Below are positions 24,158-33,047 of a stretch of 64,000 nucleotides of DNA, piece by piece (within the stretch, counting starts at the first letter, position 1; every line of letters starts with the position of its first letter). Below the pieces are notes generated by a model. The model ran no database searches and was not told the origin of the DNA. It saw only the letters and a program-made list of their open reading frames with translations. The DNA is taken from the NCBI GenBank assembly GCA_016700115.1, contig CP064999.1, positions 5,575,501 through 5,639,500 of the forward strand, given 5' to 3'. The translations under genes were made by a program, and so were the position numbers. This DNA comes from Sphingobacteriales bacterium. Its GTDB lineage: Bacteria; Bacteroidota; Bacteroidia; Chitinophagales; UBA2359.

Positions 24158-27100
24158 TTATCCCAACTCATCCAAAACCTTTGTGATAACCATTCTTCCG
24201 GCATCGGTCGTAAAATAACTGATATGGTCGCAAGGTGCAATGACTAATTTCGGAATTGGATTTCTGTTGGCTGAAACATTGGTCATACTACTTTTACTTG
24301 CTGCAATGTCGTTTTCCTCCCGAAATAAAAACTGCGTGAGTAATTGATAATGCGCTTTGTCAATTCCAAGGTTCGTCAGAATTTTTTTAACCTTGCCCTC
24401 TCCATCCGTTTGTGTTTTCAGCAGAATGGAAGTGTTTCCGGCAATAATAGTATATGGCACCCCGGGATCATTGCTGCCATCTAAAGATTGAATCAATTCA
24501 GAGCCCGGTTTCATATCATCTGTTACTTTATCTAACGAAGCAGCCTTTTTTGTACCCTCCATCAGGTAGTTTAAAGCTAAAAGTGGCCATCCGACTAAAG
24601 TGATTTTGCTCAAACCAATAGTAACTGCCCAGGCAGCCCAGTCTTTCATTTTTGGCCAGGGGCTTCCGTTGTTTGGAGTACCGAGCATCATCAGATGTTG
24701 TACCATGCCTGATGCCCCCTCTTTTTCTATCATCCACCTGCTGACCAACCCTCCCATGGAATGTGCCATGATATGGAGTGTTTTTTGATGCCCTTCGGCT
24801 AAACCTACATCCGTCAACCGTTTTTTGAAATCAAGTGCTGTTTGTCTGATTCCTGTGCTATAGCTGTCATAGTCGAAAGCAAGAACCAAATCATAATGTT
24901 GTTGTATGTTTAATAATAAGGGGTTTACCGGCTTTTTGCGTTCGGGTTGCAAAAAGGCCCTGGTTTCACCGGTAAACCCGTGAATAATGAGCAGAATACG
25001 CCCGGCTTGTTTTACTTTTTCCGCAACCGCAAGTTTGTTGTTTTCATATTCAAGTTTTCCATTTTCATCTACGCTTACCACTGCAAGATTGGGATATTCA
25101 TATCCAAAGCCCAACTTTTGCCCGATAATTTTATGAAAAACTATTTTTGCCGTGTTAAACAAACCTCTAACAGCACGTTCAGTTTTGGAGGGGTCTTCTA
25201 TTACAAGCCGTTCAATCGTAACAGTAGTATTACCATCGGAATCTTTTTCTACAAAACCAAGGGGATAGTAAAATTCACCGTCATTTGCAAATGGCAAGAT
25301 AGTTTCTCCGTCTTCGAGCGAATGAGGAAGTGAAATTTTAATTGGATTGCTCTCTGTTACAATTTCGGGATTTTGCACGTTATTCAATTCCACAACATTC
25401 AAAACCGGAGCAGTGCCTCTGGTACTGATTAAAGGTAAAACTTCTGAAGTATCTGTATCTTCCAAAAAAATATCCGGAATAAGAGGGAGTGACTGACGAT
25501 GTAAATCTCTGGTATTTTCTGGCTGTAAATGGGATGATATGGTTAAATTTGCATTAAGTCCATCCGGCATTGTAACCTTAATGCCGCTTTTTTCCAGTAA
25601 ATCTCTTCCGTTTTCGTCAAATGATTTAATGGCATTGATGATTATGGTAAAGGTTTGCCAATCTTTAGCCGGTGTCTGTCTGTTACTTTTAACCAACGAC
25701 CGCATATTTTGAGCATATTGCAGCCCTTTTAAATTATAAGTATCTGCATTAAAATCATCAGTGCTGACCAATAGTTTCAGAACAGATTTATCCTGACTAA
25801 TTCCCAGGTTTTGAAGTTCAGCCGGAACCTGCGGTGTGATGGCTTGGTCTTCCAACGCTGCTATTCCTTTTTGTTGTGGGGCAATTTGCCTCTTTTGGAG
25901 CAGTTCATTTGTGCATGAAAAATCTGAGCCCAGATAATATAAAGAGGTAAAAAAGCTTTTATCGCTATTGTTATTGACCTTGATTTTAATTTCGGGTGAA
26001 CTGAATTTTTGTTTTACTTTTTTCCCGTTACTATCCGTTATTTCCTCTTCATATTCGTAATAACGGATGTCTAAAATGCCGTTTTCTGCTGCAACCGTTT
26101 TAAAATCCGACCAATTTCCTGTTGTTCTGTCTCGTTCTGAAACAAAAATTTCCAACCCAACATCGCCTGCTTTAATATTGCTTGCTACATTTTGCAAACG
26201 GTTAATCTGCTCCCATTGTGCTATATGCTCTAATTGTCTGACCAAATCCATAGCTTCCCGCCATCCAAATCCCACCGTATGTTCTACAAGCGGGCGGTCA
26301 TCTGTCGGACTACATATTTTATATTTACCCTGCCCATTGTGTAAATATGAGATAACCCGGTAATCGGGTTCCGAATTATTGGTTACTTCTTCAACATAAA
26401 CTGAAGGTTTTGCACCGTGCCCTGAAGTATATAAAACAGCCCGAAGCAGAGAGATTGCCGAAAAAAGTCGAGGTATCGGGGTTTCGGGTTCAAAACGGAC
26501 TTTGAGTTTAGGGCGGGGAATGTGTTTGGGCAGAGCTTTGTAGGAAACTGCCTGTAGTTGGGTTTGGTCTGCTATATTTAACACACTCCGGTTCAGGTCA
26601 AGTTGCTCCACAGTCGCTTCTGTAATTACATCCGGAAAGTCGGTATCCAGGTCGGTGTTTTGATTATACAGGGTAAAACTCGTAGGTTCAGACTCTGAAA
26701 CAGTAATGCCGTTGATTTGACCGGCATCTAACTCCCAGACTCCGGTATTGGGATTTTTAGTTGCGATATAATAGTTCCGCTTTGCTGTATAACCACCTAA
26801 AAACAACATATTGCTTTGATTGGTATCAATAACAGCCTCTAATTGAGGAACCTGATCTTGTACGGTATTCAATACTTTGATGGAGGCAAGACGCATCAGG
26901 TCTTTGTAACTGATATTACCATTGTTATTTCTCAGGGCTTCTGTAAGGCTGTGGGTAAAAATACCCCGTTGACTGCCATTGACTTTGAGTTCTTTGGCTG
27001 TTTGACTATTTCTGCAGGCAGCAAGCAAAATATGTTTGCCCGATTTGAACTCAACCGGTTGTTGAAGTTCAAATGCCTGAGTCAGTTCGATGTCATCTTT

Positions 27101-27640
27101 AAACACATATTGTTCAAAACTTCGGATGCTATCTTGTTTTGCTGAGGTGAACCGGTTTTTGAAACTATGAATCAGCCTGGTACCGTCTCCCGAATTACAA
27201 CAGTCCAGTATGATTGCAATGTGTGGATTGTTTTTGGAAATCTGCCGGATCAGCCATTTCAACTCCTTATCAGCAAGGGGATTGTTCATAGTCATTGCAG
27301 GAGTGATTGCATCAACAGGAACAAGCACCTCATTCATGCGGTCGGGAGTAACAGACCAAAAAGCAGGATCTGCCTGTTCCCGGGATCCATGACCTGCATA
27401 ATGCAGAACAACTGTATCGTTTTCTTTGGCCTTTGATAAATGTTGAAGAAAAGCAGAAGTAATATTTTCTTTGGTAGCTTCGTGGTTTCTCAACGTAATC
27501 AGGTGTAATCTGTCAGTGGGAACTGCGGCACGAAGATAGTCCTCCATGTCAAAACTGTCGGCAACACAGCCGTTTAACCTCGCGTTTTGAGGATATAAAT
27601 CTATCCCGATAAGTAAACCAAAGATGTTTGTTGCAGACAT
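24158..27640 (-). CDS. Caspase-like peptidase (C14) fused to an alpha/beta-hydrolase (lipase-like)
   Basis: A 1,160-residue protein without signal peptide or membrane helix. Residues 5-285 form a caspase-like domain: GLLIGIDLYP, the catalytic His in HYAGHGS (H84) and the catalytic Cys in ILDCCNSGDG (C148). Residues 290-870 are a long, probably beta-rich region I cannot assign. Residues 880-1160 form an alpha/beta hydrolase: IIHGFTG oxyanion region, nucleophile AHSMGG (S961), likely acid D1111 in ENDIAASKSS and His H1139 in PCDHISYF; GTPNNGSPW is typical of lipases. Both active sites look intact. The architecture suggests a protease that controls, or is controlled by, a membrane-lipid hydrolase. 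The gene stands alone, divergent from the sulfide:quinone oxidoreductase gene. Confidence 0.88.
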   Translation of the reverse strand: MSATNIFGLLIGIDLYPQNARLNGCVADSFDMEDYLRAAVPTDRLHLITLRNHEATKENITSAFLQHLSKAKENDTVVLHYAGHGSREQADPAFWSVTPDRMNEVLVPVDAITPAMTMNNPLADKELKWLIRQISKNNPHIAIILDCCNSGDGTRLIHSFKNRFTSAKQDSIRSFEQYVFKDDIELTQAFELQQPVEFKSGKHILLAACRNSQTAKELKVNGSQRGIFTHSLTEALRNNNGNISYKDLMRLASIKVLNTVQDQVPQLEAVIDTNQSNMLFLGGYTAKRNYYIATKNPNTGVWELDAGQINGITVSESEPTSFTLYNQNTDLDTDFPDVITEATVEQLDLNRSVLNIADQTQLQAVSYKALPKHIPRPKLKVRFEPETPIPRLFSAISLLRAVLYTSGHGAKPSVYVEEVTNNSEPDYRVISYLHNGQGKYKICSPTDDRPLVEHTVGFGWREAMDLVRQLEHIAQWEQINRLQNVASNIKAGDVGLEIFVSERDRTTGNWSDFKTVAAENGILDIRYYEYEEEITDSNGKKVKQKFSSPEIKIKVNNNSDKSFFTSLYYLGSDFSCTNELLQKRQIAPQQKGIAALEDQAITPQVPAELQNLGISQDKSVLKLLVSTDDFNADTYNLKGLQYAQNMRSLVKSNRQTPAKDWQTFTIIINAIKSFDENGRDLLEKSGIKVTMPDGLNANLTISSHLQPENTRDLHRQSLPLIPDIFLEDTDTSEVLPLISTRGTAPVLNVVELNNVQNPEIVTESNPIKISLPHSLEDGETILPFANDGEFYYPLGFVEKDSDGNTTVTIERLVIEDPSKTERAVRGLFNTAKIVFHKIIGQKLGFGYEYPNLAVVSVDENGKLEYENNKLAVAEKVKQAGRILLIIHGFTGETRAFLQPERKKPVNPLLLNIQQHYDLVLAFDYDSYSTGIRQTALDFKKRLTDVGLAEGHQKTLHIMAHSMGGLVSRWMIEKEGASGMVQHLMMLGTPNNGSPWPKMKDWAAWAVTIGLSKITLVGWPLLALNYLMEGTKKAASLDKVTDDMKPGSELIQSLDGSNDPGVPYTIIAGNTSILLKTQTDGEGKVKKILTNLGIDKAHYQLLTQFLFREENDIAASKSSMTNVSANRNPIPKLVIAPCDHISYFTTDAGRMVITKVLDELG

Positions 27641-27988
27641 GGCTGTTCGATTTATGTGTGGGGTAAATTTACTAACTTAATTTTCAGATTGGCTATCTGC
27701 AAGTCCGGAATTTACTTTTTTTAGATTCAAACCTAAACATAAAATTTTGAAGGTCAGTTAAGTTGAAAAAAATATCATTCAAAGTCAATCAAGAACTGTA
27801 TAACTTAAACATCCAAAATTCCTGCATTTCAGTTTGATTAGATAAAATTCTTTAACTTCCATTCAGAAGTTATCTTTTGACCGGTTGCACACAGTAACAA
27901 AAGTATCAATAACATGAAAAGATGAAAGAATTGTCATAACTTTGGCATCAGAACCATTTTCTTTTAAAACCAAATTTACAAAATTTTT
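27641..27988. other. Divergent intergenic region with a candidate -7 element
   Basis: It separates the caspase-lipase gene from the plus-strand oxidoreductase gene. TAACTTTG at 27937-27944 fits the -7 consensus and lies 45 bases before the ATG at 27989, but no good -33 element is present. I found no equivalent for the minus-strand gene. Confidence 0.45.
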
Positions 27989-29200
27989 ATGGCTAACTTA
28001 CATCATCAGATTGTAATTGTCGGAGGAGGCACTGCCGGCATCACAGTAGCAGCTCAATTATTAAGAAAAAACAAAAATCTGGACATTGCAATTGTCGAAC
28101 CTTCTGAAAATCATTATTATCAGGCTGCATGGACGTTGGTTGGAGGAGGAACTTACGATATTAACGACACAGTACGTCCCGAAGCAGACTATATTCCCAC
28201 AAAGGCAAGCTGGATTAAAGCAAGTGCCACTCAACTTCAACCAAACACAAATAGCGTTAGTTTGTCGAATGGTAATACTTTGAGTTATGATTATCTGGTT
28301 CTTTGCCCCGGCATTCAAATTGATTGGGATATCATAAAGGGATTGAAAGAGTCGTTAGGAACTCAGGGAGTATGCTCAAATTATGAATTCAGACTCGCTC
28401 CCTATACCTGGGAATGTATTAAAAATTTTAAAGGCGGAGTGATGTTGTTTACCAATCCCAATACTCCGATAAAATGTGGCGGTGCTCCACATAAAATCAT
28501 GTATCTGGCAGCAGATTATTTACGAAAACACAATCTTTTAAATAAAAGTGAAGTGCGTTATACTTCGGCAGGAGGTGTCATTTTCGGCATCAAATCCTAT
28601 GCAGAAACTTTGAATAAGGTGATAGCCCGTTATGGAATCAAAACAGATTTTCACTATAATCTCAAAGAAATCAGAGCAGAAAAACACGAAGCGGTGTATG
28701 ATATTTTAAAAGACGGGCAGCCGGTTGGAGAGGAAACCATGCATTATGAGATGATACATATTACTCCACCCATGAGTGCGCCTGCATTTATCAAAGAAAG
28801 CCCACTTGCCAATGCGCCCGGTTGGATAGAGGTAGATAAACATAGCCTTCAAAGCACTAAGTTTTCCAACGTTTTTGGCATTGGAGATGCCACGAATACT
28901 CCTAATGCAAAAACAGGAGCTGCCGTTAGAAAACAAGCACCTGTATTGGTTCATAATTTGCTTAGCTTAATCAAAAATGGCAACATCGTTAACCCCATGT
29001 CTTACAATGGTTATTCGTCTTGTCCGATTGTTACGGGCTATGGTAAATTGGTGCTTGCCGAATTTGACTACGACAACCATCCTCAGCCTACTTTTGCCCC
29101 TTTTATTGATCAAACTAAAGAACAGTATGCGATGTGGCTAATGAAAAAATATGCCCTTCCATTTATGTACTGGAATTTGATGTTGAAAGGGATGGCTTAG
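27989..29200 (+). CDS. Sulfide:quinone oxidoreductase, mitochondrial SQOR-like
   Basis: This 403-residue flavoprotein has the FAD-binding motif VIVGGGTAGIT (9-19), a second conserved GIGDATNTPNAKTGAA near 297-312, and two cysteines placed as in animal SQOR: C163 in TPIKCGGAPHK and C345 in SSCPIVTGYGKLVLAEFDY. The ending MKKYALPFMYWNLMLKG also matches. The family oxidises sulfide to persulfide sulfur at the cytoplasmic face of the membrane and reduces quinone. The last helices probably dip into the membrane. No sulfur gene is adjacent, so detoxification is more likely than energy use. Confidence 0.88.
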   Translation: MANLHHQIVIVGGGTAGITVAAQLLRKNKNLDIAIVEPSENHYYQAAWTLVGGGTYDINDTVRPEADYIPTKASWIKASATQLQPNTNSVSLSNGNTLSYDYLVLCPGIQIDWDIIKGLKESLGTQGVCSNYEFRLAPYTWECIKNFKGGVMLFTNPNTPIKCGGAPHKIMYLAADYLRKHNLLNKSEVRYTSAGGVIFGIKSYAETLNKVIARYGIKTDFHYNLKEIRAEKHEAVYDILKDGQPVGEETMHYEMIHITPPMSAPAFIKESPLANAPGWIEVDKHSLQSTKFSNVFGIGDATNTPNAKTGAAVRKQAPVLVHNLLSLIKNGNIVNPMSYNGYSSCPIVTGYGKLVLAEFDYDNHPQPTFAPFIDQTKEQYAMWLMKKYALPFMYWNLMLKGMA

Positions 29201-29350
29201 GCTTAAACAGGTAGTGAAGATAACCATGATGGTTTGAGCCTCAGGCAATATGAATTAATCGAAGGCGTTAACTTATTGTCTTACATTGGTTGGATTTGCC
29301 AGTTATCGGCTAAATCAACCGTTTCAGATTGATTTTCAAATCACTGCCTC

Positions 29351-29872
29351 ATGAAATTAGCTTCCAGAATTGGGTTAGTACTTGTTATTCAGGTTTTATT
29401 GTTTGGCAATTGTGCGATGCGTAATAGCAAGACTTTACCGGTCAACAAGGATTATTCAGAAACCGGATCTTCTCTGAAGATTGACAGTATTATAGTAACT
29501 GCCAAAAATTTAATGGGAACGCCTTATGCTGTTGCAGGCAAAACCCCGAAGGGTTTTGACTGTTCCGGTTTTACGGGGTATGTTTATAAAAAACACGGTA
29601 TTATAATTCCCCAAAGTTCAAAAGAGCAAATCAAAGCCGGAAAACCGGTTGATAAATGCCAGGCTGCAAAAGGTGATATTATCGTATTTACCGGAACCGA
29701 TATGACAAACCGTGTTCCCGGACATGTGGGCATTGTACTTGAAAACAAAGATTGTGTAATTTCATTTATTCATGCTTCATCATCTGCTAAATCAGGAGGT
29801 GTGAAAATCAGTTCTACACAAGAAGTAAACTACGAAAAAAGGTATTTGGCAGTCAGGCGGATCTTAGAATAA
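29351..29872 (+). CDS. NlpC/P60 cell-wall peptidase
   Basis: A 173-residue exported protein. An N-terminal hydrophobic segment (about 7-19) ends in LLFGNC; C21 could be lipidated, but Asn at -1 is not standard for a lipobox. The catalytic domain (about 45-173) has PKGFDCSGF with C71, GHVGIVL with H125 and a third residue H141, the usual Cys-His-His set. The family cuts stem peptides of peptidoglycan. It is followed by an M23 peptidase gene on the same strand after 101 bases, so the two may act together. Confidence 0.88.
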   Translation: MKLASRIGLVLVIQVLLFGNCAMRNSKTLPVNKDYSETGSSLKIDSIIVTAKNLMGTPYAVAGKTPKGFDCSGFTGYVYKKHGIIIPQSSKEQIKAGKPVDKCQAAKGDIIVFTGTDMTNRVPGHVGIVLENKDCVISFIHASSSAKSGGVKISSTQEVNYEKRYLAVRRILE

Positions 29873-29973
29873 TCAGCTATACAACCGATTAAGTGTTTTA
29901 TTGATGGGGTAAATTTTAGAAAAAAGTCCTATTTTGCTGCCCGAAATCAGATAAATAAAATTAAGTCAAAGTT

Positions 29974-31329
29974 TTGAAGCAGTATTTAGCAATAGCGGGG
30001 CTTTTATTTGGCATGTTAGCAGGAACCTTATTATTCCAGTTTTTTACCCCAAATGATGTATTATCCGGTTCTGTTTCCGATACCTTTTTTAATGATGAAG
30101 ATACCTTTCAGATAATAGAAGAAACAGAGCCTCTGCCTCCCACAGAATCTGAAACGGAAGATATATCCCTTATCAGATTAAACCCGGAAAAAGCTTTATT
30201 TAACTATCTCGGACTCCCTGAAAACGGGTTTAGTATTCATCAGGACATCATTAAAAGAAATGAGCGTTTGGGTGAAATATTAACCGGATGTAATGTGCCT
30301 TATCCCCTGATTGAAACCGCCATTTCCGGTTCAAAAAACACTTTCAATCATAAAAATATAAGGCCCGATCAAACATATTGGGTATTGTGCGATGAAGAAC
30401 AAACCGCTAAATTCTGGATTTACGAAGAATCCGTGCACAAATATGTTGTGATTGATTTCAGGGGAATGCCTCATATTTACACTTGTCAAAAAGAAATAGA
30501 ACGAAGCCTGAAAATTGCCTCAGGTGTAATTTATGGCTCATTACATGCCACTCTCAGCAACAACCAGCTTAACCCTTCTTTAGCAACTGAACTTGCAGAT
30601 ATTTTTGCTTATACGATTGACTTTTTCAAGCTGCAAAAAGGCGATAAGTTTAAGGCTATTTATGAAGAAATTTCTGTTGACGGACAACCTTTGGCAATCG
30701 GACAAATTAAAGCAGCTTATTTTGAACATCATAATGAGCCTTTCTACGCATTTGCTTATGAGCAAAAAGGTAACACTGAATATTTTAACGAAGAGGGCAA
30801 TTCATTAAAAAAGGCTTTTCTGAAATCCCCTTTAAAGTTTACACGGATTTCATCCAAGTACAGTAAAAAAAGGCTTCATCCGGTTTTAAAATATCACAAA
30901 CCCCATTTAGGTACTGATTATGCAGCCCCCAAAGGCACTCCAATTATGTCTGTTGGGGATGGTACTGTTACTGAAGCCAGTTTTACCCGTGGAAATGGGA
31001 AGTATGTAAAAATCAGGCATAACAATACTTACACGACCCAATATCTGCACATGTCAAAATTTGCAAAAGGAATTAAAAAAGGGGCGCGTGTAAGTCAAGG
31101 ACAAGTGATAGGTTATGTTGGCAGTACCGGATTGGCTACAGGGCCGCATCTCTGTTACCGGTTTTGGAAAAACGGCAAACAAGTTGATCCTTACAAAGAA
31201 AAACTACCCCGCTCAGAGCCGGTATCAAAACAAAACCGGCAACCATTTATTATGTATGCCGATTCGGTCAGAATGGTATTGGATCAGTTGAAATATCAGG
31301 TGCAAACCGAAGATTTATTGCCCATGTAG
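29974..31329 (+). CDS. M23 peptidase with a Cys in place of the last zinc His; TTG start
   Basis: A 451-residue exported cell-wall peptidase. The start is TTG at 29974: an in-frame TAA lies at 29962-29964 and the first ATG (30013) would cut the signal anchor KQYLAIAGLLFGMLAGTLLFQF in half. Residues 70-170 hold a LysM/OapA-like substrate-binding region, and 300-415 hold the LytM domain with HLGTD (H311, D315) and GPHLCYRF. The usual ending is HxH; here it is H392-x-C394, so Cys would be the third zinc ligand. Such enzymes cut peptidoglycan cross-links. It lies just after the NlpC/P60 gene. Confidence 0.88.
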   Translation: MKQYLAIAGLLFGMLAGTLLFQFFTPNDVLSGSVSDTFFNDEDTFQIIEETEPLPPTESETEDISLIRLNPEKALFNYLGLPENGFSIHQDIIKRNERLGEILTGCNVPYPLIETAISGSKNTFNHKNIRPDQTYWVLCDEEQTAKFWIYEESVHKYVVIDFRGMPHIYTCQKEIERSLKIASGVIYGSLHATLSNNQLNPSLATELADIFAYTIDFFKLQKGDKFKAIYEEISVDGQPLAIGQIKAAYFEHHNEPFYAFAYEQKGNTEYFNEEGNSLKKAFLKSPLKFTRISSKYSKKRLHPVLKYHKPHLGTDYAAPKGTPIMSVGDGTVTEASFTRGNGKYVKIRHNNTYTTQYLHMSKFAKGIKKGARVSQGQVIGYVGSTGLATGPHLCYRFWKNGKQVDPYKEKLPRSEPVSKQNRQPFIMYADSVRMVLDQLKYQVQTEDLLPM

Positions 31330-31697
31330 GACAAATAATATCTGATTGGTTTTACTAAAGTATCATGCCTTACAACTTATTCCTAAAAACGAACAATGTT
31401 TTTACCGGATCACCCAAAAACTTTGGTGAAAGCGCTTTCGTTTAGTTCCGGTAGCTTTCTTTAGAATCCGGTTGAAAGAGTATTTTGGGTAGGGTGAAAA
31501 CAAAACAAAGGGGAGTTGACAAAAAGGTCGGGGTACAGTTAGGATCGTACTTTAATAAGGCTGAAATCTATATGCCTAAAAAAAAGAAAAATTTTTTATC
31601 CATTAAAGTCCGTTTTTACCGGAGAAAAAAGTCAAACAAAAACAAAAATGAAATAAGAAACGAACCATTTCTTGTTTCTTTTTCTTATAAAAAGTCA
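31330..31697. other. Intergenic region, no gene supported
   Basis: An 80-residue frame (31485-31727) is very rich in Lys, resembles no family and runs into the tandem repeat that follows, so I do not call it. No hairpin with a T tract follows the M23 gene. Confidence 0.45.
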
Positions 31698-31823
31698 ATT
31701 TTACTCCCAAATATTAACATTTTATAGAGGCAAATTGTAGTTTTAGTCCTTTCAATTATAATTTTAGCCCTTTCAATTGTAATTTTCTTCCTTTAAATTG
31801 ACATTTTGCACTTTAAAATTTTA
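31698..31823. repeat. Degenerate tandem array of six 21-bp units
   Basis: Six units start with ATTTT or GTTTT, all but the last carry a pyrimidine- or purine-rich centre such as TAGCCCTTTC, and most end in ATTGTA, ATTATA or ATTGAC. They follow each other without indels; units 3 and 4 are nearly identical. Weaker copies keep the same 21-base phase to about 31907. The period equals that of the array at 12125-12418. Confidence 0.7.
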
Positions 31824-31960
31824 AATTTTTAAATTTTTGAAACCAGAATTGATTCAAAACCAACTTCAATTTTCAATAAAATGTCAATTTTATTTGTAGA
31901 TGAAACAAGATTTAAACCAAAATTCAAGATCTAAATTAATAAAAACAGAGCATCTGTTAA

Positions 31961-32524
31961 TTAACCAAATGAATTGTAACGGAAACAGTCGGTAGTATGG
32001 TCGTTTACCATTCCTGCAGCCTGCATGAAAGCATAACAAATAGTGCTTCCTACAAATTTGAACCCGCGTTTGTTTAAATCTTTACTCATAGCATCAGACT
32101 CAATGGTTTTTGCCGGGATTTCGCGGTGATGTTTCCATTGGTTGACCAAAGTTTTGTGGTTGGTAAACTGCCAGATATAACGGTCAAAACTACCTTCCTC
32201 TTTTTGAATTTTCAGAAAAAGTTGGGCGTTGGCAATCGTCGCTCTGATTTTCAATTTATTACGAATAATGCCGGCATCATTCAGCAAATCAGCAACTTTT
32301 TCTTCATCATATTGTGAGATGACTTCTGCTTCAAAATTATTGAAGGCCGCTCTGAAGTTTTCCCTTTTTTTTAAAATGGTGTTCCAGCTTAATCCTGCCT
32401 GAAAAGCATCTAAGACCAAAAACTCAAACAATTTTCGGTCGTCGTGCACCGGAACACCCCATTCTGTATCGTGGTAATTTATTTCTAAAGGCTCGGTGGG
32501 TTTTACCCAGGCACATCTTATCAT
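31961..32524 (-). CDS. tag: DNA-3-methyladenine glycosylase I (Tag)
   Basis: A 187-residue soluble protein with the standard length and motifs of Tag: RCAWVKPTEPLEINYHDTEWG at the start, SWNTILKKRENFR in the middle and DHTTDCF at the end. Zinc ligands are visible at C4, H18, H176 and C180. The enzyme removes 3-methyladenine from alkylated DNA as the first step of base-excision repair. It is a single gene on the minus strand with no partner next to it. Confidence 0.95.
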   Translation of the reverse strand: MIRCAWVKPTEPLEINYHDTEWGVPVHDDRKLFEFLVLDAFQAGLSWNTILKKRENFRAAFNNFEAEVISQYDEEKVADLLNDAGIIRNKLKIRATIANAQLFLKIQKEEGSFDRYIWQFTNHKTLVNQWKHHREIPAKTIESDAMSKDLNKRGFKFVGSTICYAFMQAAGMVNDHTTDCFRYNSFG

Positions 32525-32709
32525 ATTTTGAAGTTTTGCAGAATATTAACTTTTAAATAGGTCAGGTAGTAAAGGTAGAGGTTTTATTGCGATTGGAAAT
32601 ACGGATAACTGCAAAATTATTCGGTCGAAATGTTATCAGTCAGACACAAGTTCCCCACAATATTATCCGGTTACTTATATCCCGTTTCATCTTTGTCTAT
32701 TCTTTATTG

Positions 32710-32717
32710 TATCTTTG
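32710..32717 (+). promoter_or_regulatory. Candidate -7 element (TATCTTTG)
   Basis: TATCTTTG matches TAnnTTTG exactly and lies 42 bases before the ATG at 32759. The nearest upstream TTTG (32692-32695) is only 14 bases away, shorter than usual, so the -33 match is poor. Confidence 0.45.
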
Positions 32718-32758
32718 CATCTTTATTGAGTTTCAATTTTTCTTTAAGAAATTTAAGG

Positions 32759-32935
32759 ATGTCTTTTACTCAAAGTTGCTATACTATCCATGTAGCCAAA
32801 TTAAATATTTCGGATTTTGAAGAGAAATATTCTCTGTTGGTTGTTCCTTTTGAATGTGACAAAAAAAAGAAATGTTGCAAGAAATACAAGAAACACAAAC
32901 GTTGCAAAGACTGCCCCAAAAAATCTAAACACTGA
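32759..32935 (+). CDS. Small Cys/Lys-rich protein
   Basis: I read a 58-residue protein from the ATG at 32759 and not from the in-frame ATG at 32630, because a -7 element falls between the two and the extra 43 residues look like noise. The first half is ordinary (MSFTQSCYTIHVAKLN). The end is strikingly basic with five cysteines in CDKKKKCCKKYKKHKRCKDC. The cysteines could bind zinc and the lysines nucleic acid. Short proteins with this kind of tail occur in other Bacteroidota as far as I know, with no assigned role. Confidence 0.55.
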   Translation: MSFTQSCYTIHVAKLNISDFEEKYSLLVVPFECDKKKKCCKKYKKHKRCKDCPKKSKH

Positions 32936-33047
32936 CCTGAAGTTCAATTAATGGGGTTGATTCTTTGAAAGAGTAATGCCTTATTTCCACAAAAATTAAT
33001 TCACTTTTGCCATAAGCAATTTTTCACTTTCATAATTCTGTCCGGTC

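Noticed and set aside
20423..29200. Possible multi-gene defence island around the caspase-lipase gene
   Set aside because: Neighbours are a DUF6544-like protein, a SirB2-like protein, an SDR enzyme and a sulfide:quinone oxidoreductase on mixed strands. No gasdermin, nucleotide cyclase, nuclease or transposase is present, so only the fusion gene itself is of interest.
31485..31727. 80-residue Lys-rich plus-strand frame
   Set aside because: Low-complexity composition, no recognisable domain or promoter, and its end runs into the second 21-bp array.
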